Shown here piece after piece: positions 28,580-37,476 of a stretch of DNA of 64,000 nucleotides. The position numbers were made by a program, and so were the translations under genes. This DNA is from an uncultured Microbacterium sp. GTDB lineage: Bacteria > Actinomycetota > Actinomycetes > Actinomycetales > Microbacteriaceae. The notes beneath the pieces were generated by a model that saw only the letters and a list, made by a program, of their open reading frames with translations, made no database searches and was not told the origin of the DNA. The stretch lies in contig NZ_CANROA010000001.1 in NCBI RefSeq assembly GCF_947632095.1, positions 178,847-242,846 on the forward strand. The letters are read 5' to 3'. How positions within the stretch are numbered: the stretch's first letter is position 1; each line of letters starts with the position of its first letter.

Positions 28580-30664
28580 GTGTCGATACGTGGGGACGAT
28601 CTCTCGACGCGGATGATCTCGATCGGCGGGCATCCGCAGCCGCACTCCGTGCTCGGACCGCACCCGGCGGCGTCCGGAACCGGTTCCCGGCGCACGGAGA
28701 TCCGCGTTCTCCGCCCTCATGCCGATGCGGTCTCGCTCGTCTTCAGCGACGGCACGACCCTCCCGCTCTCCCCTGCCGAAGACGGCCTGTGGATCGGTCA
28801 GCACGACGGCGATCCCTCCTTCTACCGTGTGCGAACGCTCCGCGACGGAAGAGCTTCGACCATCGGCGATCCCTACCGGCACGCGCCTACCCTGAGCGAA
28901 GAGGATCGGCGCCGCATCCGGAACGGGGACCGCGATCGGCTCTGGGAGGCGCTCGGCGCCAACGCGCGCCCGATCGGCACCGAGATCGGTGTCGCCTTCG
29001 CCATCTGGGCGCCCCGTGCGGAAGCCGTTCGCATCGTCGGCCCGCTCGCCGAAACCGCCGGTGCCCCGCTCGGGATGCGCCGCCTCGACCCGCAGGGAAT
29101 CTGGGAGCTGTTCGTCCCTGACGCTTCCCCGGGAACTGCCTACGCCTACGAGATCCTCACGGATGCCGGCACCTGGGTCCGTGCATCCGACCCCTTCGGC
29201 CGCCGCGCAGACGCCGCCGCCCTCACCGGATCCGTCGTCGACTTCTCGACGCACATCTGGCGCGATGGTGCCTGGATGACGAGACGCGCGGCGACTCGAG
29301 CCGTCGCCCAGCCGATGTCGGTGTACCAGCTCCACCTCGGTTCCTGGCGCGACGGCCTCGGATACGCCACGATCGCGGAACCACTGATCGAGCATGTGCT
29401 CGGCAGCGGTTTCACCCATGTCGAATTCCTTCCGTTCACCGTGCCCGCAGCGGCCGGACGTATCCGCGCGACATCGGCATACGCCCCCGATCCGCGATAC
29501 GGCACGTCCGATGAGCTCCGATCCCTCATCGACCGCCTGCACCGCGCGGGAATCGGCGTCCTCTTGGAATGGGAGCCCACCGGCATCCACCCTCTGTCGT
29601 ACGAGACCGCCATCGATTTCGACGATGCCGCGGTGCGGGCCGCCGTGACAGCGAATGCGCTCTACTGGTTCGATTCCTTCCACATCGATGGACTGCGCCT
29701 GCGCTCGATCACCGGTCTCCTCTATCTCGATCACGCCCGCGGGCCGGGCGAGTGGACGCCCAACATCCATGGCGGCCGTGAGAACCTCGCCGGCATCCGA
29801 TTCCTCCAAGACCTCAATCGCGCGGTCCACCGGAGCCATCCCGGCGCCGTGACCATCGCTGTGGAGAGCGGCCGCTTCCCCGGTGTCACCGCTGCACCCG
29901 AGCACGCCGGACTGGGTTTCACGCTCAAATGGAACGACGGCTGGGCCGAAGAGTCCCTCCGTTACATGAGGCGCACGCCCGTGGAGCGCGCCCATCACGA
30001 GGGCGAAATGACCTTCTCCTTCGTCTATGCCTTCGGAGAGAACTATCTGCTGCCGCTCGGGCACGACGAAACATCCCATCGCACGGCGAACCTGCTGACC
30101 GGACTCTCTGGGCCGGATGCTGCGAGATTCGCGGATCTGCGCGCGTTCCTCGGGCACATGTGGGGCCACCCGGGCAAGAAGCTGCTCTTCATGGGCCAGG
30201 AGTTCGGCCAGCTCGCGGAATGGACCACCGGCACCGGCTTGGAATGGGACCTGCTCGAACAGCCCCCTCACGCCGCGCTGCTGCGGTTGATCGGTCGGAT
30301 GAACGAAACCTACCGGAGCACGGCTCCGCTGTGGGAGTACGACCGCGATCGCGCACGGTTCGATCGACGCGGTGCGCCCACCTGGGATCCCGATGTCATC
30401 GCCTTCGAACGCCGTGATGCGCACGGCGGTCGTGTCCTCGTCATCAGCAACTTCGACGAGACCGAGAAGAGCCGGCTCGCACTGGACCTGCCGGTCGAAG
30501 GGATATGGGACGAGATCCTGAACACCGATGACGTCGAATACGGCGGCACCGGCAGCGGGAACGACGGATGGATCGTCAGCCGACGATCAGCTCCTGGCGA
30601 CGCGCCGCAAGCACGCATCACCCTCCCCGCACGCAGCACGCTGTGGCTGCGCTACAGGAAGTGA
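28580..30664 (+). CDS. GlgB-like protein lacking catalytic residues (predicted pseudoenzyme)
   Basis: The protein has 694 residues with the full layout of a 1,4-alpha-glucan branching enzyme: an N-terminal beta-sandwich (HPQPHSVLGPHP), a CBM48 module (FAIWAPRAEAVRIVG), a GH13 barrel and a C-terminal domain. The GH13 catalytic positions are changed. GLRVDAV is GLRLRSI (nucleophile Asp replaced by Arg375), IAEES is IAVES (acid/base Glu replaced by Val428) and DWVPGH is EWEPTG (Glu330, Gly335). Only the region-IV His495-Asp496 pair (GHDE) remains. The loop after region I is shorter than usual. Branching activity is therefore unlikely; glucan binding or a regulatory role is inference. Start GTG with TAAAAT 6 nt upstream. 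Confidence 0.85.
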   Translation: MSIRGDDLSTRMISIGGHPQPHSVLGPHPAASGTGSRRTEIRVLRPHADAVSLVFSDGTTLPLSPAEDGLWIGQHDGDPSFYRVRTLRDGRASTIGDPYRHAPTLSEEDRRRIRNGDRDRLWEALGANARPIGTEIGVAFAIWAPRAEAVRIVGPLAETAGAPLGMRRLDPQGIWELFVPDASPGTAYAYEILTDAGTWVRASDPFGRRADAAALTGSVVDFSTHIWRDGAWMTRRAATRAVAQPMSVYQLHLGSWRDGLGYATIAEPLIEHVLGSGFTHVEFLPFTVPAAAGRIRATSAYAPDPRYGTSDELRSLIDRLHRAGIGVLLEWEPTGIHPLSYETAIDFDDAAVRAAVTANALYWFDSFHIDGLRLRSITGLLYLDHARGPGEWTPNIHGGRENLAGIRFLQDLNRAVHRSHPGAVTIAVESGRFPGVTAAPEHAGLGFTLKWNDGWAEESLRYMRRTPVERAHHEGEMTFSFVYAFGENYLLPLGHDETSHRTANLLTGLSGPDAARFADLRAFLGHMWGHPGKKLLFMGQEFGQLAEWTTGTGLEWDLLEQPPHAALLRLIGRMNETYRSTAPLWEYDRDRARFDRRGAPTWDPDVIAFERRDAHGGRVLVISNFDETEKSRLALDLPVEGIWDEILNTDDVEYGGTGSGNDGWIVSRRSAPGDAPQARITLPARSTLWLRYRK

Positions 30665-30679
30665 TGCACCGGACGCTGA

Positions 30680-31624
30680 TCAGAACAACAGCGACGACAG
30701 GCGATTGCGCGCTGCCACCACCCGCGGATCGTTCGGGCCGATCAGCCCGAAAAGCTCCACGAGGCGCTCACGCACCGGCGTCCGCTCATCGGCGGGAAGA
30801 AGGCCAAAGAGGTCGAGAAGCCGCCCGAACGCGTCATCGACGTGTCCGCCGGAGATGTCGAGATCGGCGACCAAGAACTGCGCCTGGACATCGGACGGCG
30901 CCGCAGCCGCAGCGCCTCGTGCCTGCTGCAGATCGACTCCCTGCACACGGTCCAGCAGGCGCACCTGTCCGAGACCGGCGCGGGCCTCGTCGTCACGAGG
31001 GTTCTCCGCGAGGGCCTTCTCATAGGCCTGGATCGCCGTTGCGAAGTCACCGGTCTCGATCGCTGCGAACGCCTCGGCATGCAACGGAGGAAGCGGGGCC
31101 GGCTCCGACGCTCCGTCCTCGCCGGCGGTCTCGGTCGGTTCCTTCGCCCCCACCGTTCCGGTCACGCCATTCTGCGCCGCGACCTGCAAGAGCTGTTCGA
31201 CGACCTGACGGACCTGCTCCTCCGGCACAGCCCCCGTGAACATCGGCACCGGCTGACCCGCGACGAGCGCCACGACCATGGGGATCGACTGAGCGCGGAA
31301 GCTCTGCGCGAGCTGGGGGTTGGCATCGACGTCGACCTTGGCGAGCACCAGGCGTCCTGCGTGCTCGTTGACGACCTTCTCCAGCACGGGACCGAGCTGC
31401 TTGCACGGGCCGCACCATTCCGCCCAGAGGTCCACGACGATCGGGACCGTGCGCGACAGCTCGAGGATCTGACCGAACGTCGCATCGGTGACATCGACGA
31501 TGTACCCGCCGGGCTGGGCCGTCCCGGCATCCTGACCATCGGGGGCGGCTCCCGCCGCCGGACGGTTGCGCAGACTCGACAGGTCGACGGCGCCGCGAAG
31601 CGCGGCGGCAGAGATTTCAGTCAC
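30680..31624 (-). CDS. thioredoxin-TPR co-chaperone, YbbN/CnoX-like
   Basis: This 314-residue cytosolic protein has an N-terminal thioredoxin domain with active site WCGPCKQL (residues about 70-77) and a cis-Pro segment IPMVV. A TPR-like helical region follows (YEKALAENPRDDEARAGLGQVRLL). The architecture is that of YbbN/CnoX, which protects client proteins from oxidation and hands them to chaperones. The intact CGPC makes redox activity plausible. The GTG start overlaps the stop of the upstream large membrane protein as GTGA, so the two are co-translated. Confidence 0.9.
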   Translation of the reverse strand: MTEISAAALRGAVDLSSLRNRPAAGAAPDGQDAGTAQPGGYIVDVTDATFGQILELSRTVPIVVDLWAEWCGPCKQLGPVLEKVVNEHAGRLVLAKVDVDANPQLAQSFRAQSIPMVVALVAGQPVPMFTGAVPEEQVRQVVEQLLQVAAQNGVTGTVGAKEPTETAGEDGASEPAPLPPLHAEAFAAIETGDFATAIQAYEKALAENPRDDEARAGLGQVRLLDRVQGVDLQQARGAAAAAPSDVQAQFLVADLDISGGHVDDAFGRLLDLFGLLPADERTPVRERLVELFGLIGPNDPRVVAARNRLSSLLF

Positions 31625-33477
31625 TTGATCACTTCCACGTTGAGGAGGTCCTGGTGCACGGCGAGAAGCTTGATCTGCTCGGTCGATCCCTGGGCCGGGA
31701 CCGCGAAGAACATCTGCAGGCCGTACGTGGTCGTCACGCCCTTCGCAGACTCCTCCACGCCCGTGAGGGCCTTGGCCTCGGGGTTCTCCCCGAACTTGAT
31801 CACTGCGTCGCCCGAGGTGGGCGTGATCTTCTCGCTGTCGACGAAGGAGACTGCGACGATCGCGCCGCTCTCCAGCGTCGCCAAGGCGACCGGGTCCTGC
31901 GCACTCGGCGCGATGTCGAAAGCGAGCGAAGTGGTGTCCGCGGCGTCCTTATCGGCCAAAGCCTGCTTGACGGCCGCACGGCTCTGAATGAGCGAGTCGA
32001 CAAGCGCGATGCTCACCGGGTCGAAAAGATCGTAGTACTCGCTCTTCTCCCCCGCATCGACGACGTCGGAGAAGGCCGCAGCGAGATCCGCCGGTGCCAG
32101 CTGCAGGAATGCTGCCGCGTTCTCGGTGATCAGACTGGTGCCGATCCAGGCCGGCGCGACCTGCGGAACCTCGGCCGAGGCCTGCATCTCGGCGATGTTG
32201 GTGACCTTGTAGTTGGCCCACGGATCGGCCTGCGTCATGGTCAGGATGACGGGAGGCACCGTGTCGTCGCTCTTGCTCTTGCTCAGCACGAGAACGGTGC
32301 GCGGCCAGGACTCGGTCGCCTGGGGCAGAAGCACCTCGATGACATCCGTGGGGATGACCGCCGGCAGGGCACGATCGGACAGGGAACCCCGCAGGGTGTA
32401 GTCGGTGGTTCGAGCTGCAAGAGCCGCGCCCGCGAGACGAGTCTTCGCGAGTTCGAGGTCGCGCGCCGCGTCCGCCTCTTCCAGCGTGGTCGAGACGTTT
32501 TGAAGGATCCTCGAGGCCTGGGCGTCGGTGACCGCCGGGGGCCGCTGGTTCTCCGGGGCGATGACGGTCTGCGTCGGCGAGGGGCTCGGGGATGACGAGG
32601 TGAAATCGGGCCACGAGTCGCTGGAGCAGCCGGCGATCATCACCGCGGCGAGACCCAGCACGGGGACGGAGAGCACGCGCCTGCGGCGCTGAGCCGTCCA
32701 TTGCCCGCGTCCGGGCTGCCCGTCCGCCGGGCGCTCGAGGGCGTCGCGGCCGGGCAGAGGATCGATCGTGAGGTCGATGGGCTCCGTCGCGGGCAGCGGT
32801 CCCGGGCCCTTTCGGCGAGGCCCGCGGCCGCGACGCTGATGGCGGATCCCGAGGACGTACATCACGAGACCGGCGAGCATCACAGCGCATCCCACGGCAA
32901 CCAGCGGGCCCGCCCACGGAGTCGTCGTGTCAAGGGGCCAGGAGACGACGACGTCCTCCGGTGCCGGAGCGGTCCCGTCACGGGCGATGAGCAGACTCAT
33001 CCCCTCGGGGAGTTGCATGTCGGTGATGAGCTGGTCTGTTTCGTTGAAGGAATGCAGCCACAGATCGGAGCCGACAGGGCTACGACCGACGACGGCTTCT
33101 TCGGCCGGCTCAGCGGCGTCCGCCTCTTCGCCATCCTCAGCCGTATCGTCGAGCTCCGGTTCGATCCCGTTGACGACGACGAGACCATCCTCATCGATCG
33201 TCGCCGAGTTGTATGCGGCATCCGAGAGCCAGGCTTCGAGATCGGCCGTGCGCCCATAGGCGACGAAGAGCTCTCCCTCGCCACGGACGAACAGCGTCTG
33301 CTGGCCCGGCTGCTCACGAAGAACAGCGCCATCCACCAGCAGATAGGGCTGCGGCTCCTCGACGACCAGCGACAGCTCCTGCGTCTCGGGCCCCATGAAG
33401 ATGGTGCGCTGAGCGATGCCCGCTCCGATGAGAAGCGTGGCCAGGATGAAGGCCACGACGGCCCATACGAAACGCAC
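31621..33477 (-). CDS. large membrane-anchored protein with an internal lipoprotein-like segment
   Basis: I do not recognise this 618-residue protein. It has an N-terminal membrane helix (residues 5-25) and an extracytoplasmic acidic domain (to about 185). A second helix (VAVGCAVMLAGLVMYVLGI) and an Arg-rich cytosolic segment follow. Then RRRRVLSVPVLGLAAVMIAGC looks exactly like a lipoprotein signal with lipobox Cys284. A Ser/Pro linker and a C-terminal alpha/beta domain of about 300 residues complete it. It could be a gene fusion or a three-helix protein. The start GTG follows AAGGAG. It is the first gene of an operon with the YbbN-like protein. Confidence 0.75.
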   Translation of the reverse strand: MRFVWAVVAFILATLLIGAGIAQRTIFMGPETQELSLVVEEPQPYLLVDGAVLREQPGQQTLFVRGEGELFVAYGRTADLEAWLSDAAYNSATIDEDGLVVVNGIEPELDDTAEDGEEADAAEPAEEAVVGRSPVGSDLWLHSFNETDQLITDMQLPEGMSLLIARDGTAPAPEDVVVSWPLDTTTPWAGPLVAVGCAVMLAGLVMYVLGIRHQRRGRGPRRKGPGPLPATEPIDLTIDPLPGRDALERPADGQPGRGQWTAQRRRRVLSVPVLGLAAVMIAGCSSDSWPDFTSSSPSPSPTQTVIAPENQRPPAVTDAQASRILQNVSTTLEEADAARDLELAKTRLAGAALAARTTDYTLRGSLSDRALPAVIPTDVIEVLLPQATESWPRTVLVLSKSKSDDTVPPVILTMTQADPWANYKVTNIAEMQASAEVPQVAPAWIGTSLITENAAAFLQLAPADLAAAFSDVVDAGEKSEYYDLFDPVSIALVDSLIQSRAAVKQALADKDAADTTSLAFDIAPSAQDPVALATLESGAIVAVSFVDSEKITPTSGDAVIKFGENPEAKALTGVEESAKGVTTTYGLQMFFAVPAQGSTEQIKLLAVHQDLLNVEVIK

Positions 33478-33653
33478 GAAATGACTCCTTACGTGACCGT
33501 GACGCCGAGTCCGGTCTCCGCTCGACGTTTCAGCCTAGCGAACCTCTCTGTGTGTTGACTACGAGAGCTCACGCGTCGCTTCATCGGCAGGTCGGGGCGA
33601 ACGCTGTCCTCAACCGCATTACTCTGAGGTGCACCCGCAATGAGGAGTCAGTG

Positions 33654-34709
33654 ATGAAGGTTCACAATCCATTCCGCACCGCCCTGGTGGCGACCCTCGG
33701 CGTCGGCTTGGGCATCCTCCTCATCGGCAGTTTGGAAACGCTCTCGACCGTTCTCCTCTACGTGGGCACAGCACTGTTCATCAGCCTGGGCCTCGACCCC
33801 GTCATCACCTTCCTCGAGCGACGCAGACTCCCCCGTTGGGCGGCCGTGCTCGCCACGATCCTCGGAGTGCTCGCCCTCTTCGCCGGAATCGTGCTCACCG
33901 TACTCCCGATCCTCATCGATCAGATCGGCCAGCTCGTCCGCCAGATCACCTTCTTCCTCCAGAGCACCCGCCTCGACGATGTCAAGGACTGGCTCATCGC
34001 GACCTTCCCCGGCGTTCGCCGCAGCTTCGTGGACGACCTTTTCCTCAACGCCACCGACTGGCTCACCGAGAACTGGACGACCATCACGGAGAGCGTGGTC
34101 ACCGTGGGCACCACCATCGTCACGGGCCTGTTCGGCGCATTCATCGTCCTGATCCTGACGATCTATCTGACGGCGTCGACGCCGTCGCTGAAGCGGGCGG
34201 TCTATCAGCTCGTCCCCGCATCCAAGCGCGCCCGCTTCGTCGACCTCGCCGAGCAGATCACCGACTCCGTCGGTTACTACGTCATGGGTCAGATCACGCT
34301 CGGCGTGATCAACGGGATTCTCAGCGCCATCTATCTCACGATCATCGATGCGCCGTTCCCCGCGGTGCTGGCCGTCATCGCGTTCTTCTTCTCGCTGATC
34401 CCGCTCGTCGGAACGCTGACCGGATCGACCATCATCGTGCTCGTCTGCCTGATCCCGGGGCTGGGCTCCCCCGCAACCGCGCTGGCAGCCGGAATCTACT
34501 ATCTGATCTACATGCAGATCGAGGCCTATGCGATCACCCCGCGCATCATGAGCCGTGCTGTGTCCGTGCCCGGTGCCGTCGTGGTCGTCGCAGCCCTCGC
34601 CGGCGGCGCGTTGCTCGGCCTGTTGGGTGCGCTCATCGCGATCCCCGTCGCCGCCAGCATCCTGATCATCTACCGCCAGGTGCTCATCCCCCGGATGAAC
34701 GAGCGCTGA
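33654..34709 (+). CDS. AI-2E/PerM-family membrane permease
   Basis: This 351-residue integral membrane protein of the AI-2E transporter superfamily has seven or eight hydrophobic segments. The C-terminal signature region reads FFFSLIPLVGTLTGS and ends with a hydrophobic pair around GALLGLLGALIAIPVAASI. Substrates of actinobacterial members are unknown; related proteins act in ion/proton exchange or signal export. The start is ATG 33654 after TGAGGAG (GTG 33651 is possible); the track's extension to 33552 has no ribosome site. A TACTCT (33620-33625) may be the -10. It is transcribed alone and converges on the next gene. Confidence 0.88.
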   Translation: MKVHNPFRTALVATLGVGLGILLIGSLETLSTVLLYVGTALFISLGLDPVITFLERRRLPRWAAVLATILGVLALFAGIVLTVLPILIDQIGQLVRQITFFLQSTRLDDVKDWLIATFPGVRRSFVDDLFLNATDWLTENWTTITESVVTVGTTIVTGLFGAFIVLILTIYLTASTPSLKRAVYQLVPASKRARFVDLAEQITDSVGYYVMGQITLGVINGILSAIYLTIIDAPFPAVLAVIAFFFSLIPLVGTLTGSTIIVLVCLIPGLGSPATALAAGIYYLIYMQIEAYAITPRIMSRAVSVPGAVVVVAALAGGALLGLLGALIAIPVAASILIIYRQVLIPRMNER

Positions 34710-34732
34710 GACAGCTCAGCCGAGCAGAAGGA

Positions 34733-35020
34733 TCACGCGACGTTCCAGCAGTGGGTGTGCCAGTGACGGCGCGCTTCCAGATCAGCGGCGTCGCCCAGTA
34801 CGCCATCGGCCCGCCAGACCACCAGATGGGCGGATCCGGAACGCACCGTTCCGCGGCATCCCGGGCAGGTGTAGTCCTTCACCGCACGCTGCGCGGAGAC
34901 CGGTTGCACAGTCCACTCGTGGCCGCGTCGGGCTTCTGTCCTCTTCCACCCCGCGAGGAGCCGATCGAAAGACTCGTCAGAGCTCGAGCGCTCCGGGCGC
35001 CTTCTGTTCGCGCGTCCCAT
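34733..35020 (-). CDS. small zinc-ribbon-like hypothetical protein
   Basis: The 95-residue protein has a basic N-terminus (GRANRRRPERSSS) and a core with CPGC near residue 52 and H.HC near the C-terminus (WHTHCW), a likely CxxC/HxxC metal site. Homologues in Microbacteriaceae are often labelled ATP/GTP-binding protein without evidence, and no P-loop is visible here. It begins 9 bases after the stop of the secreted transglycosylase-like gene, on the same strand, so it is probably co-transcribed with it. Confidence 0.65.
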   Translation of the reverse strand: MGRANRRRPERSSSDESFDRLLAGWKRTEARRGHEWTVQPVSAQRAVKDYTCPGCRGTVRSGSAHLVVWRADGVLGDAADLEARRHWHTHCWNVA

Positions 35021-35029
35021 CGTAGCGGG

Positions 35030-35713
35030 TTACCACCAGTGGTTGTTGGTCCAGAAGGCGTAGGCCGCGGCCCAGCTGCCGTAACGACCGGTCGCATAAC
35101 CGTTCGCCCAGCGCAGATTGTCGATCGGGTTGTAACCGTTGCCCGGGACCTTGCTGCAGGGCAGCGCCTGAACGAGCCCGCAGGCGCCCGACGAGGAGTT
35201 CGTCGCGTTGGGGTTCCAGCCGCTCTCACGAGAGACGATGTAGTCGACGTAGCCCCAGTCGCCCGAAGAGATTCCGGCCGCAGCCATCCACTCCGCCGGC
35301 GCTCCGCCTCCGCTGTAATAGAGCGGCCCACCGCCGGTCGTCCCGCCGCTGTCCGACGTATTGGAAGCGGGCTCCGGCTCGGGCTCCGGCGTCGGAGTCG
35401 GAGTCACGTAGACCTCGAACGCGCCGCGCTCGACCGGAGCGAATGTCGTCCCCTCGACAGTCACCGAGAGCTGCTGGGTGTCCTTGACAGCCAGCGAGAA
35501 CGAGGTCTCGACATCATCCGCACTGGAGCCTGCCAGGGCCATGCCCGTCGGGGCCACGACAGCCGCCGCGAGTCCCAGGACCGACAGCGCCGCGAGTATG
35601 CCGGAGACCCGACGAGAACGCCGCTTCGCGCCCGGAGAAGGTGATTTTCGGGATGCGAGAGCATTGGGAGCGATAACGTCCCCCGATGATTCGATGTCAG
35701 TACCGGAAGTCAC
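35030..35713 (-). CDS. secreted lytic-transglycosylase-like protein
   Basis: This 227-residue exported protein has a basic N-terminus, a signal/anchor helix (ILAALSVLGLAAAVVAP) and a threonine/proline-rich linker (VYVTPTPTPEPEPEP). The C-terminal domain carries SRESGWNPNATNSSSGACGL, with the catalytic Glu of an SLT/aggregation-promoting-factor-like fold, and ends RYGSWAAAYAFWTNNHWW. It probably cleaves or binds peptidoglycan. The track begins at ATG 35752. I prefer GTG 35713, which has GAGGA just upstream and a TACACT box 9 nt away. The two Cys near the active site could form a disulfide. Confidence 0.8.
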   Translation of the reverse strand: MTSGTDIESSGDVIAPNALASRKSPSPGAKRRSRRVSGILAALSVLGLAAAVVAPTGMALAGSSADDVETSFSLAVKDTQQLSVTVEGTTFAPVERGAFEVYVTPTPTPEPEPEPASNTSDSGGTTGGGPLYYSGGGAPAEWMAAAGISSGDWGYVDYIVSRESGWNPNATNSSSGACGLVQALPCSKVPGNGYNPIDNLRWANGYATGRYGSWAAAYAFWTNNHWW

Positions 35714-35760
35714 AATATCCTCAGTGTAGCCAGCTGCGCCTGAGTCCACCATGAGAACAC

Positions 35761-36351
35761 TCAGCGAACCGCCAGAATCACGTCAATCGCCGCATCGAGC
35801 AGTGCGTCGACCTGCTCCTCACGATAACCCCGACGCTGCATACGGAAAGCGGCCGAGCGGAGCTGCTCTGCCGATAGGGCATCCCCATCGCGCAGGTAGC
35901 GGACGATGCGTGCCGCGACATGATCGACCTCGTCGACGCGGTACCCGAAGGTCAGAAGGCTGGTGCGCGCGAAGATCTTCCTGTTCGGCCGCGCCAGGTG
36001 ATCGAGGATGCTCTGGGCCTCACCACGAGCTCTGCTCACCCACGCCTCGGCCCCGAGATCGCGCACCGATCGTTCGCGCTCACGTGCCGCGAAGGCGTCT
36101 TCAACTCGTCCCAGCGCCGCATCGACATCGCCGATCACATAACCGTTCTTGACGAGCGGGAATGAGGCGATGCGGATTTCCGCCGCGGTGAGCTCATCGA
36201 GATCGTGCTCGAAGCTCTCCCGAGCGGCCGCGAGGAAGGTGTCGACTGCCGCACGGTGATATCCGCGCACACGACCACTCGTCACGCGAAAGGCCGTGGG
36301 CGCGTCATCCGGCTCAAAGTCCTTCACATCGGTCTCCGTCTTCGAACTCAT
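35761..36351 (-). CDS. DivIVA-domain-like protein
   Basis: This 196-residue cytosolic helical protein contains tandem short repeats of the DivIVA/Wag31 type: FRVTSGRVRGYHRAAVDTFL near residues 20-40, and TSLLTFGYRVDEVDHVAARI and FRMQRRGYREEQVDALLDAA further on. The pattern GYxxxxVDxxL is characteristic. It lacks the long coiled coil of true Wag31, so it is more likely a small polar or septal partner. The start at 36351 overlaps the cdsA stop (ATGA). Placement behind cdsA suggests coupling of membrane lipid supply with growth-site proteins. Confidence 0.8.
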   Translation of the reverse strand: MSSKTETDVKDFEPDDAPTAFRVTSGRVRGYHRAAVDTFLAAARESFEHDLDELTAAEIRIASFPLVKNGYVIGDVDAALGRVEDAFAARERERSVRDLGAEAWVSRARGEAQSILDHLARPNRKIFARTSLLTFGYRVDEVDHVAARIVRYLRDGDALSAEQLRSAAFRMQRRGYREEQVDALLDAAIDVILAVR

Positions 36352-37469
36352 CCCGCTACCGCCCAGGGCGACAGCAGGAAGTACAGACTCAGTGCGGGAA
36401 TCGTCGAGGGCAGGATGCTGTCGAGCCGATCGAGCAGACCGCCGTGGCCCGGGAGCCAGGAGCTCATGTCCTTGATCCCGATGTCGCGCTTGATCATCGA
36501 CTCCGCCAGGTCGCCCATCGTCGCTGTGAGCAGAATCGCGATGCCGAAGATCGCACCGGCCCACCACGGGAGCTCCAGAAGGGTGAGTGCAAGGACGACA
36601 CCCACGGCCACGGCCGCGACAACCGCTCCACCGAAGCCCTCCCAGGTCTTCTTCGGGCTGATTCGGGGAGCCATCGGATGCTTGCCGATCGCAACGCCCG
36701 CGGCGTAGGCTCCGGTGTCCGAGGCAACCGCGACGGCGATGAAGCCGAGCACCCACCACTGACCGCCCTCCTGAGCGAGCAGCATCATCGCGATACCGGC
36801 CAGGAACGGCACATAGATCTGAACCAGACCGCTCACGAGCGCATCGGAGAGGACATCGGCATATGTTCGCTCGTGCCGCGAGAACATCTGGGCGACGAGA
36901 CGCCACACGATGACGAAGGCCACCGCGAAGATGAGGGCGACCCAGTAGAGCCATGCCGGGGCGAAATAACCGGCCAGCACGAGCGCGGCTGCCGCGATCA
37001 TCTGCGGGGTCAGGTCGAGGTGGCGTCCCGAAGTGCGCAGCGCACGCGTCAGCTCGAACACACCGAGCAGAGCGATCGCCAGGGCGATGGGGACGAAGAG
37101 CTCCTTGATGAACAGCAACGACCCCAGCAGCAGGGCGCCCAGCGCGACTCCGACGAGGATCGCGAGGATCAGATCACGCCCGGTACGGGCCTTGATCCGC
37201 TCGTTCGCCTGATCCAGCTGCTCGCGGGCCTGGTTGACATGCGTCTCGAATTCGCCTCGTGCGTGGCGCAGTTGCTCGCGGACGGCGGATCCCGCCCCGG
37301 ACACCGGCTCCACGGGTTCCGGAAGCGGTGGGCGAGGCGGGATCAGGGCCTCATCGAACGTCGGGGGCTCGACGGAGTCGGGACCGATCGAATCCGGGGT
37401 CAGCTCTTCACGCGCCTCTCGCCGCGTGCGCGGGCGGTCGGCGTCGGTGTCACCACGCGAATCGCTCAT
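36348..37469 (-). CDS. cdsA: phosphatidate cytidylyltransferase with N-terminal extension
   Basis: CdsA makes CDP-diacylglycerol from phosphatidic acid and CTP in the membrane. It has 373 residues. About 110 N-terminal residues are a charged, partly coiled-coil extension (REQLRHARGEFETHVNQAREQL) not found in E. coli CdsA. About eight membrane helices follow, and the family signature S.IKRD.GIKD.....PGHGG..DR.D is seen in SMIKRDIGIKD and LPGHGGLLDRLD. The start at 37469 is chosen because the track's 37520 lies inside frr. It sits 7 bases after frr, in the order frr-cdsA-DivIVA-like. Confidence 0.94.
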   Translation of the reverse strand: MSDSRGDTDADRPRTRREAREELTPDSIGPDSVEPPTFDEALIPPRPPLPEPVEPVSGAGSAVREQLRHARGEFETHVNQAREQLDQANERIKARTGRDLILAILVGVALGALLLGSLLFIKELFVPIALAIALLGVFELTRALRTSGRHLDLTPQMIAAAALVLAGYFAPAWLYWVALIFAVAFVIVWRLVAQMFSRHERTYADVLSDALVSGLVQIYVPFLAGIAMMLLAQEGGQWWVLGFIAVAVASDTGAYAAGVAIGKHPMAPRISPKKTWEGFGGAVVAAVAVGVVLALTLLELPWWAGAIFGIAILLTATMGDLAESMIKRDIGIKDMSSWLPGHGGLLDRLDSILPSTIPALSLYFLLSPWAVAG

Positions 37470-37476
37470 ATCGTGA

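Noticed and set aside
28187-30424. 745-codon minus-strand ORF antisense to the GlgB-like gene and the cysteine desulfurase
   Set aside because: It is low-complexity Gly/Arg/Glu-rich text with no domain, overlapping a gene with clear GlgB homology; this is a typical shadow frame of high-GC DNA.
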